Virus record (IMG/VR): IMGVR_UViG_3300019487_000038
Span: 1 to 48,203 of that record
DNA length: 48,203 bases
Direction: 5' to 3' (one strand)
Source: a virus
Each line of letters opens with the position of its first letter. Position 1 is the stretch's first letter. This document shows, piece after piece, positions 32,017 through 38,561 of the stretch. The notes below the pieces were generated by a model. It saw only the letters and a program-made list of their open reading frames with translations, was not told where the DNA came from and searched no databases. The position numbers were made by a program, and so were the translations under genes.

Positions 32017-32493
32017 TTATGAAACAACGTACTTACGATATTCCGATTCTGAAAAATGACGAATGTCTCGCAGAGCACTTGAACTAATGTGCCGGAAGGC
32101 GGGGTCACAATAGAACGCCACAACCTTTACTTGTGGATGCATTCCTCGGAAGAACGCCACAAGATTTTGCTCATATTCCAAATCAGCACCGTTGCGAAGA
32201 CCACGCACCAGAATGACGTTGTATTCCTCTTCCAACTTCTTGATATAATCAACCAAGAGGGTATCGTAGGTATCGGTCTTAATTTCAACGTCGTGCTTGA
32301 ACGTTGTCAGAAATTGTGTGGGCAATGGAAATCGCTCAACAACTTTCCCCGACACAATTTTGGAACTGTTGATGCCTTTGGCGACAATGATATTGGGAAA
32401 CAAATTCGCCGCTTGTTTAACAATGTCCAAATGACCGACGTGAAATGGATCAAAAGAGCCGGGATAGAGGCCGAGCAATGGTTTATCGCTCAT
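32017..32493 (-). CDS. coaD: Phosphopantetheine adenylyltransferase-like protein
   Basis: The protein has 158 residues, close to bacterial CoaD (~160). It shows the nucleotidyltransferase start GLYPGSFDPFHVGHLDIVKQ with the HxGH motif at 18-21. ILVRGLRNGADLEYEQNLVA corresponds to the RGLR.xxDFEYE motif, and a later HISSSALRDI to the ISSS motif. CoaD converts 4'-phosphopantetheine and ATP to dephospho-CoA, the penultimate step of CoA synthesis. No other CoA gene is seen here, though the GNAT gene at 13649 would use acetyl-CoA. A related nucleotidyltransferase activity, for example on nicotinamide mononucleotide, cannot be ruled out. Confidence 0.82.
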   Translation of the reverse strand: MSDKPLLGLYPGSFDPFHVGHLDIVKQAANLFPNIIVAKGINSSKIVSGKVVERFPLPTQFLTTFKHDVEIKTDTYDTLLVDYIKKLEEEYNVILVRGLRNGADLEYEQNLVAFFRGMHPQVKVVAFYCDPAFRHISSSALRDIRHFSESEYRKYVVS

Positions 32494-32779
32494 TTTGTTC
32501 CTTAATCATGTCTTTCCATTGTTGGCGAATAAACTCAGGTGCCTTCACCATAGCTATGGCAAACTTTTCATGGATAACGTCGTCCACGTTGTCGGAAATG
32601 TTTTCCATGTTATCTTTGAAATCAAATGTCATTGATTCCCAAAGCATCACTTCAGCACGTCCATTGAAAGAATCGTACACAAACCCAATGATAACGTCTC
32701 CGTCACAGATTGGGTGCCCGACTTCCAATAATTCTGGAGACTCAACTTCGACATAGTAATGCTGTGTCTTTTGTTTCAT
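32483..32779 (-). CDS. Small acidic unknown protein
   Basis: The protein has 98 residues (MKQKTQHYYVEVESPELLEV). The first half is beta-rich (DVIIGFVYDSFNGRAEVMLW); the second half is acidic and helical (NVDDVIHEKFAIAMVKAPEF). No known domain. It overlaps coaD by 11 nt and the upstream gene by 4 nt (ATGA), so these genes are translationally coupled. Confidence 0.6.
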   Translation of the reverse strand: MKQKTQHYYVEVESPELLEVGHPICDGDVIIGFVYDSFNGRAEVMLWESMTFDFKDNMENISDNVDDVIHEKFAIAMVKAPEFIRQQWKDMIKEQNER

Positions 32780-33027
32780 CGTGGCAATCGTTTGTATTCA
32801 ATGTCAAACTTCTTGTCCATCAGGTCTGCCGCCCACTTTATCTTTTGTCGGGCTTCTTCCATTGTGATGGTTTGGGTTGAGTAAAGATGCCAATCCAAGG
32901 CTTCCAAGAAGGTTGCCATTTTGAGCATCGCCATGCCCGTGGGGACGTGTTCGCTGGTCACGTCATACCCAAAATCGTTTTCGACCATTTCCAGCGATTC
33001 GTCAATGGCAGGGTCATAATCCGCCAT
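32776..33027 (-). CDS. Small helical unknown protein
   Basis: The protein has 83 residues from the ATG at 33027 (MADYDPAIDESLEMVEND); a longer frame extends upstream into the previous gene. Acidic and helical, with MAMLKMATFLEALDWHLYST and a basic end. No recognised motif. Overlaps the next gene by ATGA. Confidence 0.55.
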   Translation of the reverse strand: MADYDPAIDESLEMVENDFGYDVTSEHVPTGMAMLKMATFLEALDWHLYSTQTITMEEARQKIKWAADLMDKKFDIEYKRLPR

Positions 33028-33052
33028 GTTTCCCGACACTTGAAAGGGTGTC

Positions 33053-33439
33053 TTACCACCACAAGTGGTGGAACCATTTGGCGAAGAGTTGCATTCCTTC
33101 TTCATATTTTTCGTAGGCAGCATCAAATCCAAGTTTGTTGTCGGACCACTCGTCCCGAATCAAGTGAAATTCAAAGGCGAATATGATTTTGTCCACTATA
33201 ACATCCCAACTCTTTTCTGTCAAGCCCGCAGGAAATCCGTTTTGAACTTCCTTGAAACGCTTGAGGCGAGGAATGATAAATTCGGCTACCGTGGAGTCCA
33301 AAGACCAAGTTTCGGAGTCCGAAAATCCATTTTTCTTGAGTTGAGCCACATGGGATTTGTAACGCTTGTCCTTTTTCTCCAATAACATTGGAGTCTTCAG
33401 CGACCACCGGCTCGTTTGTTTTAGTTTCGGACGTTTCAT
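33053..33439 (-). CDS. Helical unknown protein
   Basis: The protein has 128 residues from the ATG at 33439, overlapping the stop of the kinase-like gene (ATGA). Basic N-terminus, then SWDVIVDKIIFAFEFHLIRD and FDAAYEKYEEGMQLFAKWFH, a helical pattern shared by many phage proteins of unknown function. No catalytic residues are recognised. Confidence 0.6.
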   Translation of the reverse strand: MKRPKLKQTSRWSLKTPMLLEKKDKRYKSHVAQLKKNGFSDSETWSLDSTVAEFIIPRLKRFKEVQNGFPAGLTEKSWDVIVDKIIFAFEFHLIRDEWSDNKLGFDAAYEKYEEGMQLFAKWFHHLWW

Positions 33440-33885
33440 AGTTTGTTCCACACAATTCGCAAGGCATCTTCTGGAGCCATGCCATTTGTATCAACAAAAA
33501 TAAATCGCTCCATCGGCTCTTCAAAGTCAGAGTACTTACGGTCTTCTCGAACATGAGGACCGGAATTGATAACGTAAATCTCCACGACGCTTTTGTTGCG
33601 GGTTTTCAATTCTTCCCGAATTGCTCTGTCACCGTTGACCGTGGAGACAATCACATTGATTCCCTGTGCTTCAATGTATTCCACAAAATTCTGGAGCTTA
33701 CGGGTGTTTGTATCCCGATATTCTTTGGTGAAATGCTCTTGCTTGTACGTGCCGCCAAAGATAACTCTCAAAGAATCTCCGTCAAGATGGATTGCTGGCG
33801 AACCCTTGGCATTAAGTTCTGCCTTCAAAAGTTTTGCCAATGTGGTCTTGCCACAGCCGGGCTGTCCGATGAACCAATAGATCAT
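33436..33885 (-). CDS. APS-kinase-like P-loop kinase
   Basis: The protein has 149 residues. The Walker A loop is GQPGCGKTT (residues 7-15), followed by the adenylylsulfate-kinase-type HLDGDSLR, a YRDTNTRKLQNFVEYIEAQG segment and VIVSTVNGDRAIREE. APS kinase phosphorylates adenylylsulfate to PAPS. The protein is shorter than CysC (~200), so the substrate may differ (polynucleotide or sugar kinases share this core). It is translationally coupled to a helical protein downstream and lies 3 nt before an HD hydrolase. Probably a small-molecule or nucleic-acid-end kinase. Confidence 0.72.
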   Translation of the reverse strand: MIYWFIGQPGCGKTTLAKLLKAELNAKGSPAIHLDGDSLRVIFGGTYKQEHFTKEYRDTNTRKLQNFVEYIEAQGINVIVSTVNGDRAIREELKTRNKSVVEIYVINSGPHVREDRKYSDFEEPMERFIFVDTNGMAPEDALRIVWNKL

Positions 33886-33888
33886 AAT

Positions 33889-34449
33889 TCAAAGTTTTAC
33901 AACATCCAATCGGTTGAAATCATCCATGCGGGCACTGATTCCGTCACACAAATGAAGCATCCATGCAACTTGTGTTTTGGGTGCCACGGGGCTTCCCCAT
34001 TCACGGTGTCCGTGGTGAGCCAAAATCGCATGAAGAACAGGGTCGTGCAAAGCTTTCGCAGGATTGATCAACCGTTGGTATGCGTTGGACCAAATGATTG
34101 CCGAGCGAGAAATATGATGAATCAATCGCTTGTGTTCGGTGCCTTGCCACACTCCATTGATCTTGGCATAATCATGAAACTTTCCCACATCATGATACAA
34201 TGCCGAGAGAAACAATTCTTCATCGTCGATGGCGTCAATCTTCAATGCTGCCTTGTTTACAAAACAAAGATTGACAACTTCCCATATGTGGCGAACCAGT
34301 CCACATTCTCCATAATGATGATGTTCTGGCTTGGCACTTCCAGACCAGTAAGGCAAACGGTCATCGCAAAGCACTTCATCCGCAAGTATGCGTGCCTGAA
34401 GACCAAGCTTTTCCTTGGCTAATTCTTTGAGATTTTCTAGGGGACTCAT
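33889..34449 (-). CDS. HD-domain phosphohydrolase, YhaM-like
   Basis: The protein has 186 residues from the ATG at 34449. Conserved metal-binding elements are visible: HHHYGECGLVRHIWEV, ALYHDVGKFHDYAK (the HD pair), and AILAHHGHREWGSPVAPKTQ followed by MLHLCDGISARMDD. The HGxxEWGSPV and HxxDxxxAR elements match the catalytic domain of YhaM-type 3'-5' exoribonucleases; the N-terminal OB domain of YhaM is missing. It could act in RNA turnover or nucleotide signalling. It is transcribed from a TTGACT-TAATAT promoter whose -10 is flanked by a perfect inverted repeat. Confidence 0.8.
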   Translation of the reverse strand: MSPLENLKELAKEKLGLQARILADEVLCDDRLPYWSGSAKPEHHHYGECGLVRHIWEVVNLCFVNKAALKIDAIDDEELFLSALYHDVGKFHDYAKINGVWQGTEHKRLIHHISRSAIIWSNAYQRLINPAKALHDPVLHAILAHHGHREWGSPVAPKTQVAWMLHLCDGISARMDDFNRLDVVKL

Positions 34450-34453
34450 ACTC

Positions 34454-34471
34454 GTGTGGATATTACCACAC
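34454..34471. repeat. Inverted repeat exactly flanking a -10 box
   Basis: GTGTGG-ATATTA-CCACAC: two perfect 6-bp arms with the 6-bp -10 element as spacer. Its placement suggests an operator for a repressor blocking the HD-gene promoter. Confidence 0.55.
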
Positions 34472-34487
34472 TTGTAAAAAAAGTCAA
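34460..34487 (-). promoter_or_regulatory. Sigma70-type promoter of the HD gene
   Basis: TTGACT (34487-34482), 16-nt spacer, TAATAT (34465-34460), then 10 nt to the ATG at 34449. The -35 overlaps the end of the upstream gene. Confidence 0.55.
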
Positions 34488-35113
34488 GAACCTTTTTCCA
34501 AGAGATTTGTGCAAACCGCTTGAAGTTCTTCCCATGTCTTTGGGACCGGCACCAATTTGTCGGCACCATAGAATGCCGTCTTCTTTCCATTATTGGCATT
34601 TTTGATCAAGCTGGTGCTGCTACATTCTTTTAGGACTTTGGGAGAAGCAATGCCGAGGAACCACACATTTCGGAAATCACTGACACAAATGATGTTTGGA
34701 CAAAGGTGTCGGACTCCATCAATGACCACAGATTTCAATTCTTTTTCAATCAATGGTGTGTTTCCGAAACGAGAACCTTTGACATCTGCCGGAATTCGTG
34801 GGTCGGGGAGTTGACGTTTGTGGCGGGGAGATTGCCACAAATCGGGCGTTGTGTAGTTGGTAGATTTTCCGATGGAATCGTCGAAGTAGGCTTCTTTGCG
34901 ATAAATAGCAAGAAGTGCATATTCACAAAGGCGACCAATAACATTTCGGTCAATGATGTTCTCCGCATCCCACGGGTACTCTGCAATTTTGGACTGCCAC
35001 AATCTGGCAACAAAGTCTCGGACGAGTTTGATTTGAGGATCGGTTAGACTTACCTTTGGGCAAGTCATCATGCGAGGTTCAAAGAAGTCCTCAAAGGCGG
35101 AATCATTTGTCAT
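34484..35113 (-). CDS. Unknown protein, possible PD-(D/E)xK nuclease
   Basis: The protein has 209 residues from the ATG at 35113 (MTNDSAFEDFFEP). The order GRLCEYALLAIYRK, then PDPRIPADVKGSRFGNTPL, then NIICVSDFRNVWFLGIAS resembles the E...D-x-K core of restriction-endonuclease-fold proteins, with Glu in a first helix and Asp/Lys in ADVKG. This is only a pattern match. The start was chosen from a TTGACA-N17-TAGTAT promoter ending 7 nt before this ATG. Confidence 0.6.
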   Translation of the reverse strand: MTNDSAFEDFFEPRMMTCPKVSLTDPQIKLVRDFVARLWQSKIAEYPWDAENIIDRNVIGRLCEYALLAIYRKEAYFDDSIGKSTNYTTPDLWQSPRHKRQLPDPRIPADVKGSRFGNTPLIEKELKSVVIDGVRHLCPNIICVSDFRNVWFLGIASPKVLKECSSTSLIKNANNGKKTAFYGADKLVPVPKTWEELQAVCTNLLEKGS

Positions 35114-35120
35114 GTGTCCC

Positions 35121-35149
35121 ATACTACACTAAGGGACCGCAAATGTCAA
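35121..35149 (-). promoter_or_regulatory. Sigma70-type promoter, near-leaderless
   Basis: TTGACA (35149-35144), 17-nt spacer, TAGTAT (35126-35121), 7 nt to the ATG at 35113. Confidence 0.6.
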
Positions 35150-35164
35150 GGAAGGATACTGAAA

Positions 35165-35238
35165 TGGTGGAGCTAAAGGGAATTGAACCCTTATCTTTGC
35201 TGTGCGAGAGCAACATCCTACCGTTGAACGACAGCCCC
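35165..35238 (-). tRNA. tRNA-Ala (CGC)
   Basis: Acceptor GGGGCTG/TAGCTCC with G3:U70, discriminator A, encoded CCA. Anticodon arm TTGCT-CTCGCAC-AGCAA gives CGC (codon GCG). T-loop TTCAATT. Third alanine tRNA of the window. Confidence 0.9.
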
Positions 35239-35735
35239 ATCGTAAGTAAATTCGTAGATGTTCATGACAGCTTGTCACTACGGGCTTTACTTGTGCCCAT
35301 ACAAGATGGTGACGGGTTTGGAAATCACCAAACTGATGGATTAGCTCCCCACCTTAGAAGGGCTTCGCAGCCGTTCATAGCTAATAGTGTTTTGTTTCCG
35401 TCAAAAAAGGAGAGCGGGGATGGTGCAAATAGGTTTTCACGGGTACAACACCATCCCGGCTCATATTGTCATAGCCATAGCCGCCGTTCTGTTCTATCTC
35501 TACATTTATCTCCGTATTGCTACGGGTTCCCCGTTAAAGGGAACTGCTCCAACCTTGTCTTTACATCGGTCAGCACTAACCTTTGACGCTTTAGGATTGC
35601 TGCTATTTTGTGGTATTAGCGGGCTATGAACCCTCCCAAACAACTGCTGTGCAGCGGCGAACTTCCTCTAACGTGTTGCCACGTCAGCGTAGAGTCACTT
35701 TTGACAAACGAACTATACCAAATTCCACCGAATTG
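35239..35735. other. Long stretch with a minus-strand promoter but no minus-strand gene
   Basis: A promoter at 35712-35739 points left, yet no minus-strand protein gene follows before tRNA-Ala(CGC). At 35666-35694 the minus strand forms CTCTA...TAGAG enclosing ACGTG-GCAA-CACGT with a GNRA loop. Further hairpins follow. Either a non-coding RNA or a long tRNA leader. A plus-strand ORF (35420-35629) lies inside. Confidence 0.4.
35420..35629 (+). CDS. Possible small membrane protein, plus strand
   Basis: The frame encodes 69 residues starting MVQIGFHGYNTIPAHIVIAI, with one good transmembrane segment (HIVIAIAAVLFYLYIYL) and a hydrophobic C-terminus (ALGLLLFCGISGL). AAGGAG lies 9 nt before the ATG, a good Shine-Dalgarno site. 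Against it, the stretch may instead be a minus-strand non-coding RNA, and no plus-strand promoter is clear. Confidence 0.35.
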   Translation: MVQIGFHGYNTIPAHIVIAIAAVLFYLYIYLRIATGSPLKGTAPTLSLHRSALTFDALGLLLFCGISGL

Positions 35736-35739
35736 TCAA
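35712..35739 (-). promoter_or_regulatory. Sigma70-type promoter
   Basis: TTGACA (35739-35734), 16-nt spacer, TATAGT (35717-35712). It is directly after the stop of the membrane gene at 35736 and leads toward tRNA-Ala(CGC), with no protein gene on this strand. Confidence 0.58.
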
Positions 35740-36005
35740 GGGACTTTCGGAGGAATGATTTCATTGGCTTTTGGAGCAAGGGTTTCAAGCTTACCATCCA
35801 AATAGCGTCTTACTGTGTACGTTCCACAAAACACCATAGTTAAATAAACATATGGCTGCGGAACGTCTGGCAATTTTCCATCATTCTTGTAGGTTGAATA
35901 CCCAATTAGCCCAACCAAAAATATAAACCACACCACGAATGCCAAGGCAGTTCGTGATACCTTTCCGTTCTTTCCTACGAACAAATCAGACCAATGAAGC
36001 TTCAT
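35736..36005 (-). CDS. Small two-helix membrane protein
   Basis: The protein has 89 residues. Two hydrophobic segments (TALAFVVWFIFLVGLIGYS near 20-38 and PYVYLTMVFCGTYTVRRYL near 51-69) flank a short polar loop; the tail is cytosolic-type. Size and topology would fit a holin or small channel. It is coupled by ATGA to a secreted Fn3 protein, making it the last gene of that operon. Confidence 0.65.
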   Translation of the reverse strand: MKLHWSDLFVGKNGKVSRTALAFVVWFIFLVGLIGYSTYKNDGKLPDVPQPYVYLTMVFCGTYTVRRYLDGKLETLAPKANEIIPPKVP

Positions 36006-36346
36006 TGGGGCGGATTAGTAAATTGGAAATCAAGCGGAGACGCAGGGGCATTCGTTGGAATTGTCAACACATTTGATGGCAACGAACGACCTGCACCATT
36101 TACAGCAACCAAACGAAACTTATATGAATTGTTTGCGTTAAGGTTACGAACTACCCAAGAATTTGTAGAGCCGGGAGCGGTCACGGCGTCCACGAAATTC
36201 GTGCTAGTGCCCGTGGCTTGTTGAATAAGATAGCCAGTCACCATGTCTGTGGTTGGGTTAAGAGTCCACTTAAACCACAGATCAACTGCGGAAGCGGAAC
36301 TAACCAATGACAGTACCAATAAAGATACGAGTATGAGTTTCTTCAT
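36002..36346 (-). CDS. Secreted fibronectin type III protein
   Basis: The protein has 114 residues from the ATG at 36346 (MKKLILVSLLVLS). It has a signal peptide with an AxA-type site (SSASA, residues ~16-20). The remainder is one Fn3 domain: LWFKWTLNPTTDMVTGYLIQ, WVVRNLNANNSYKFRLVAVN and GRSLPSNVLTIPT. It should be exported from the infected cell or lodged in the periplasm. The Fn3 style is typical of Verrucomicrobia-type bacteria (inference on host). It is a paralogue of the next upstream gene and has its own TATTTATG motif 3 nt before the ATG. Confidence 0.78.
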   Translation of the reverse strand: MKKLILVSLLVLSLVSSASAVDLWFKWTLNPTTDMVTGYLIQQATGTSTNFVDAVTAPGSTNSWVVRNLNANNSYKFRLVAVNGAGRSLPSNVLTIPTNAPASPLDFQFTNPPQ

Positions 36347-36349
36347 ACA

Positions 36350-36357
36350 CATAAATA
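36350..36357 (-). promoter_or_regulatory. Late-promoter-like motif TATTTATG
   Basis: Minus strand GTGATATTTATGTGTATG; 3 nt before the start at 36346, overlapping the stop codon of the upstream Fn3 gene. Confidence 0.5.
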
Positions 36358-36792
36358 TCACGGGGCAACGTTCAAAATCTGAAAGAATTGCGGGCGGCTT
36401 GGTGGGAAGTTTGTGACAGTAAATTCCACTTCGCTCGAAAAATCACTCTCAAGTCCGTTGGTGTCAACTGCGGTGACGGAGAAATAGTATGTCTTTCCCA
36501 CGATCAAATTGGAAACCGTTCCAGTTGTGTTGTTTGCACCGCTGACAAGAAGATTTGTGGTGTAGTTTCTGACCCACGGTCCACCGTTAGTTAGAACCGT
36601 TGGAGGGCAGTTTGTTCCATTTGCATAGACATCTGGCTTCCAATTTGGCACTTTGTTTGTGGCGACATAATACAGTTTGTATCCAGATACGCTTGCTTCG
36701 GGATTGGGGCACCATGCCAATTTGATAGACACAGCGAGGGCGGCACTGGTCATGAGAACCATTGCCAACAGTAAGGTAACTAACTTCTTCAT
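36358..36792 (-). CDS. Secreted fibronectin type III protein
   Basis: The protein has 144 residues. Signal peptide (MKKLVTLLLAMVLMTSAALA) followed by one Fn3 domain: IKLAWCPNPEASVSGYKLYY, a long central loop with two cysteines (C28 and one near residue 63), then TVSNLIVGKTYYFSVTAVDT and ESDFSSEVEFTV. It is exported, probably to the periplasm or surface. Fn3 domains on phage proteins usually bind carbohydrate or protein surfaces, but a free secreted form is uncommon. Its ATG overlaps the stop of the upstream gene (TAATG). Confidence 0.8.
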   Translation of the reverse strand: MKKLVTLLLAMVLMTSAALAVSIKLAWCPNPEASVSGYKLYYVATNKVPNWKPDVYANGTNCPPTVLTNGGPWVRNYTTNLLVSGANNTTGTVSNLIVGKTYYFSVTAVDTNGLESDFSSEVEFTVTNFPPSRPQFFQILNVAP

Positions 36793-37151
36793 TAGAATTC
36801 TCCGTTCTTTCTTTTTTCGTTGAATTTCTTCAGGCTATCCAAGAGTCCTTCTCGGTTATCCCTAAGTTGTGTGATGAAATGCCGAAATGCAGGACGATTC
36901 TCTTCCTCAACCATGTCATTCACAAAAAGTTCAATGTCCTCGTTGGAGGGTTTCCAATCAAACTCTTCGCAGACCGCTACGACAGCTTTTCCAGTTGGAG
37001 TCAAATCATGACTCGGCATGACCATTCCGTTGTCAGTCAAAATTCTTAGATAGCCAAAGATAACCATCATAGATATAGCTTCGGCTGTGTATTCGTCACC
37101 TAAAGTGGGGACTCGTTCACGAATTGCTTTGACCTTTTCCTCGGTATTCAT
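36792..37151 (-). CDS. Small acidic unknown protein, first gene of Fn3 operon
   Basis: The protein has 119 residues, acidic and helical (MNTEEKVKAIRERVPTLGDE, LTPTGKAVVAVCEEFDWKPS, EELFV-like helices to the end). The arrangement helix - LRILTDNGMVMPSHDLTPTG - helix could be a winged-helix-like fold, so a self-regulating role at the operator upstream is possible (speculative). The promoter's -10 is 8 nt before the ATG, so the message is nearly leaderless. Confidence 0.6.
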   Translation of the reverse strand: MNTEEKVKAIRERVPTLGDEYTAEAISMMVIFGYLRILTDNGMVMPSHDLTPTGKAVVAVCEEFDWKPSNEDIELFVNDMVEEENRPAFRHFITQLRDNREGLLDSLKKFNEKRKNGEF

Positions 37152-37184
37152 ACTAGGGCATTCTATTACAAATGCCCTAGTATG
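37149..37184. repeat. 14-bp perfect inverted repeat over promoter and start codon
   Basis: CATACTAGGGCATT and AATGCCCTAGTATG separated by 8 nt. The left arm includes the start codon of the gene at 37151 and overlaps the -10; the right arm fills the spacer and touches the -35. Likely operator, or an RNA hairpin at the very 5' end. Confidence 0.7.
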
Positions 37185-37188
37185 TCAA
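37160..37188 (-). promoter_or_regulatory. Sigma70-type promoter of the Fn3 operon
   Basis: TTGACA (37188-37183), 17-nt spacer, TAGAAT (37165-37160), 8 nt to the ATG at 37151; embedded in the 14-bp inverted repeat. Confidence 0.7.
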
Positions 37189-37190
37189 GG

Positions 37191-37547
37191 TCAAAACCAA
37201 AGCCAATCTGCATCTCGTTTGAATGTAGGGAATTCCAATTCGTGATCCCCACCACGAACACGAGCCATAATTGCCCGTTCTTTGGCTTTACGTTGCTTCC
37301 ACAACGTTTGGCGATAGTGCTTGGGAGCATGGAAGAAACTGCGGTGATGTCCACTTTCCATTGCACGAGCTTGCTCGTCAATCCATTCAAAGTGGTTTTT
37401 GATTTGTTCTTCTGCCGTGTAATTTCCTTCGGGGTAGTAGGAAAACCACGGCATGTACGTCTCATAAGGCTGAGAGCGACGACGAACGCTGTGCCAGTAT
37501 TTAGAACGAGCGTTCCGATTTCGGAGGTACTTGTTTTCGATTCTCAT
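37191..37547 (-). CDS. Basic, aromatic unknown protein
   Basis: The protein has 118 residues, rich in Arg, His, Tyr and Trp (MRIENKYLRNRNARSKYWHS, FFHAPKHYRQTLWKQRKAKE). No recognised domain; the composition suggests nucleic-acid binding. It is followed by the -35 element of the next operon. Confidence 0.6.
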   Translation of the reverse strand: MRIENKYLRNRNARSKYWHSVRRRSQPYETYMPWFSYYPEGNYTAEEQIKNHFEWIDEQARAMESGHHRSFFHAPKHYRQTLWKQRKAKERAIMARVRGGDHELEFPTFKRDADWLWF

Positions 37548-37618
37548 TTTGATATGTGAACCTACGCTTCATTGCGTAAGTCACATCTCAAAAAGAGTCA
37601 GTTGAGTAATAGTCATAG

Positions 37619-37909
37619 TTAAAGTGGTGCTAGGCACCAAGATTGTTTGTAATCACAAGTTGGACACATCCATCCGTCTCGTGTGGCGACAAGTTCTCGA
37701 TCAAGGCAAACGATTTTCTTCCAACCGTCGCCGCCTCTGTCATATCCCTTTGGTTCGGGGATTAGACTTCCATCGTCTTGTCGCAGAAACCAAATTCCTA
37801 ACTTGTCTCGGCAGTTGCCGCAAGTATAAGGATGAAAACGACCGTTGTGCTGGTTCTCATTCAATTTTTGAACGACTTCATCAGACCACGGTGGGTTTAT
37901 GGTTTCCAT
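37619..37909 (-). CDS. Zinc-ribbon-like unknown protein
   Basis: The protein has 96 residues from the ATG at 37909 (METINPPWSDEVV). Two cysteine pairs, CGNCRDKLGIW and CPTCDYKQSWC, could form a zinc ribbon around a GSLIPEPKGYDRGGDGWKKI segment. The start is fixed by the TATTTATA motif 4 nt upstream; the frame is open 30 codons further but without ATG. Confidence 0.62.
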   Translation of the reverse strand: METINPPWSDEVVQKLNENQHNGRFHPYTCGNCRDKLGIWFLRQDDGSLIPEPKGYDRGGDGWKKIVCLDRELVATRDGWMCPTCDYKQSWCLAPL

Positions 37910-37913
37910 ACAG

Positions 37914-37921
37914 TATAAATA
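37914..37921 (-). promoter_or_regulatory. Late-promoter-like motif TATTTATA
   Basis: Minus strand CGAGATATTTATACTGTATG; 4 nt before the start at 37909. Confidence 0.55.
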
Positions 37922-38054
37922 TCTCGGATTTTTTGCTTGTGCAGGTCCAACAAATTCTTGCGGAGGAAAAATTACCACATTGATGGCATTTGTCAACAAC
38001 GTTAAATATACATGAGATTCTCACCAATTTCAACTTTTTATATTCTTGAGCCTC

Positions 38055-38062
38055 TATTTATG
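38055..38062 (+). promoter_or_regulatory. Late-promoter-like motif TATTTATG, plus strand
   Basis: Plus strand CCTCTATTTATGCATCATG; 4 nt before the ATG at 38067, the second plus-strand gene with this arrangement. Confidence 0.45.
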
Positions 38063-38066
38063 CATC

Positions 38067-38561
38067 ATGAGCACAACATTAGCTAGAAGCCAAGGCACAG
38101 CCGCAATGGTCTTGAAGTATGCCACAATTCGTAAAGAAGCATATGATGTGGGACTTATGTCGTATCCCAAACACATTAAAAATCCATTTTTTCGTGATTT
38201 TCTGCTGGTGTATCTATGTGAAGGATACAAGCGAAGTCAAAACATGGTACAAGTGACAAACTCTGACCCGACAATTATTTCATTGTGTTATCCTATTGTG
38301 AAAGAACGTACCAAGAACAAGATGTCTTACTTCGTTCACATTCACCACGACGACAACGAACAATCAGTCGTTAAGTTTTGGAGTGAACTCATAAACATTG
38401 ACGCATCACAAATTAGAGTGTATCGTCGTCCACAAAAAATAACAAATCGAAAAGGAAAATTACCACATGGGATATTTACGTTTCGTGTCGGAGATACATC
38501 ATTACGAATGATGATTGAGGCTTGGATAGTTAGCTTGAAAAAAGAATGGTCGGGACGGTGA
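38067..38561 (+). CDS. LAGLIDADG-like endonuclease-fold protein
   Basis: The protein has 164 residues from the ATG at 38067 (MSTTLARSQGTAAMVLKY). After a basic N-terminus, FLLVYLCEGYKRSQNMVQVT NSDP is the LAGLIDADG-like helix and strand (acidic residue in LCEG). It continues IISLCYPIVKE, WSELINIDASQIRVYRRPQK and GIFTFRVGDTSLRMMIEAWI. This pattern occurs in a family seen in actinobacterial and phage proteins, related to homing endonucleases but possibly regulatory. It lies on the opposite strand to nearly everything else, and its last 15 nt overlap tRNA-Pro(TGG), a placement typical of mobile genes. Confidence 0.65.
   Translation: MSTTLARSQGTAAMVLKYATIRKEAYDVGLMSYPKHIKNPFFRDFLLVYLCEGYKRSQNMVQVTNSDPTIISLCYPIVKERTKNKMSYFVHIHHDDNEQSVVKFWSELINIDASQIRVYRRPQKITNRKGKLPHGIFTFRVGDTSLRMMIEAWIVSLKKEWSGR

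Noticed and set aside
31652-32059. Plus-strand open frame of 135 codons
   Set aside because: Covers tRNA-Met, the array promoter and a minus-strand gene; not coding.
33553-34422. Long plus-strand open frame of 289 codons
   Set aside because: It is exactly antisense to the well-supported HD and kinase-like genes, has no family pattern, and no promoter or ribosome site on that strand.
35056-35586. Plus-strand open frame of 176 codons
   Set aside because: Runs through the tRNA-Ala(CGC) gene and the end of a minus-strand gene; no coding pattern.
35736-36005. Calling the two-helix membrane protein a holin
   Set aside because: Topology fits but no endolysin or spanin lies nearby; it is coupled to secreted Fn3 genes instead.
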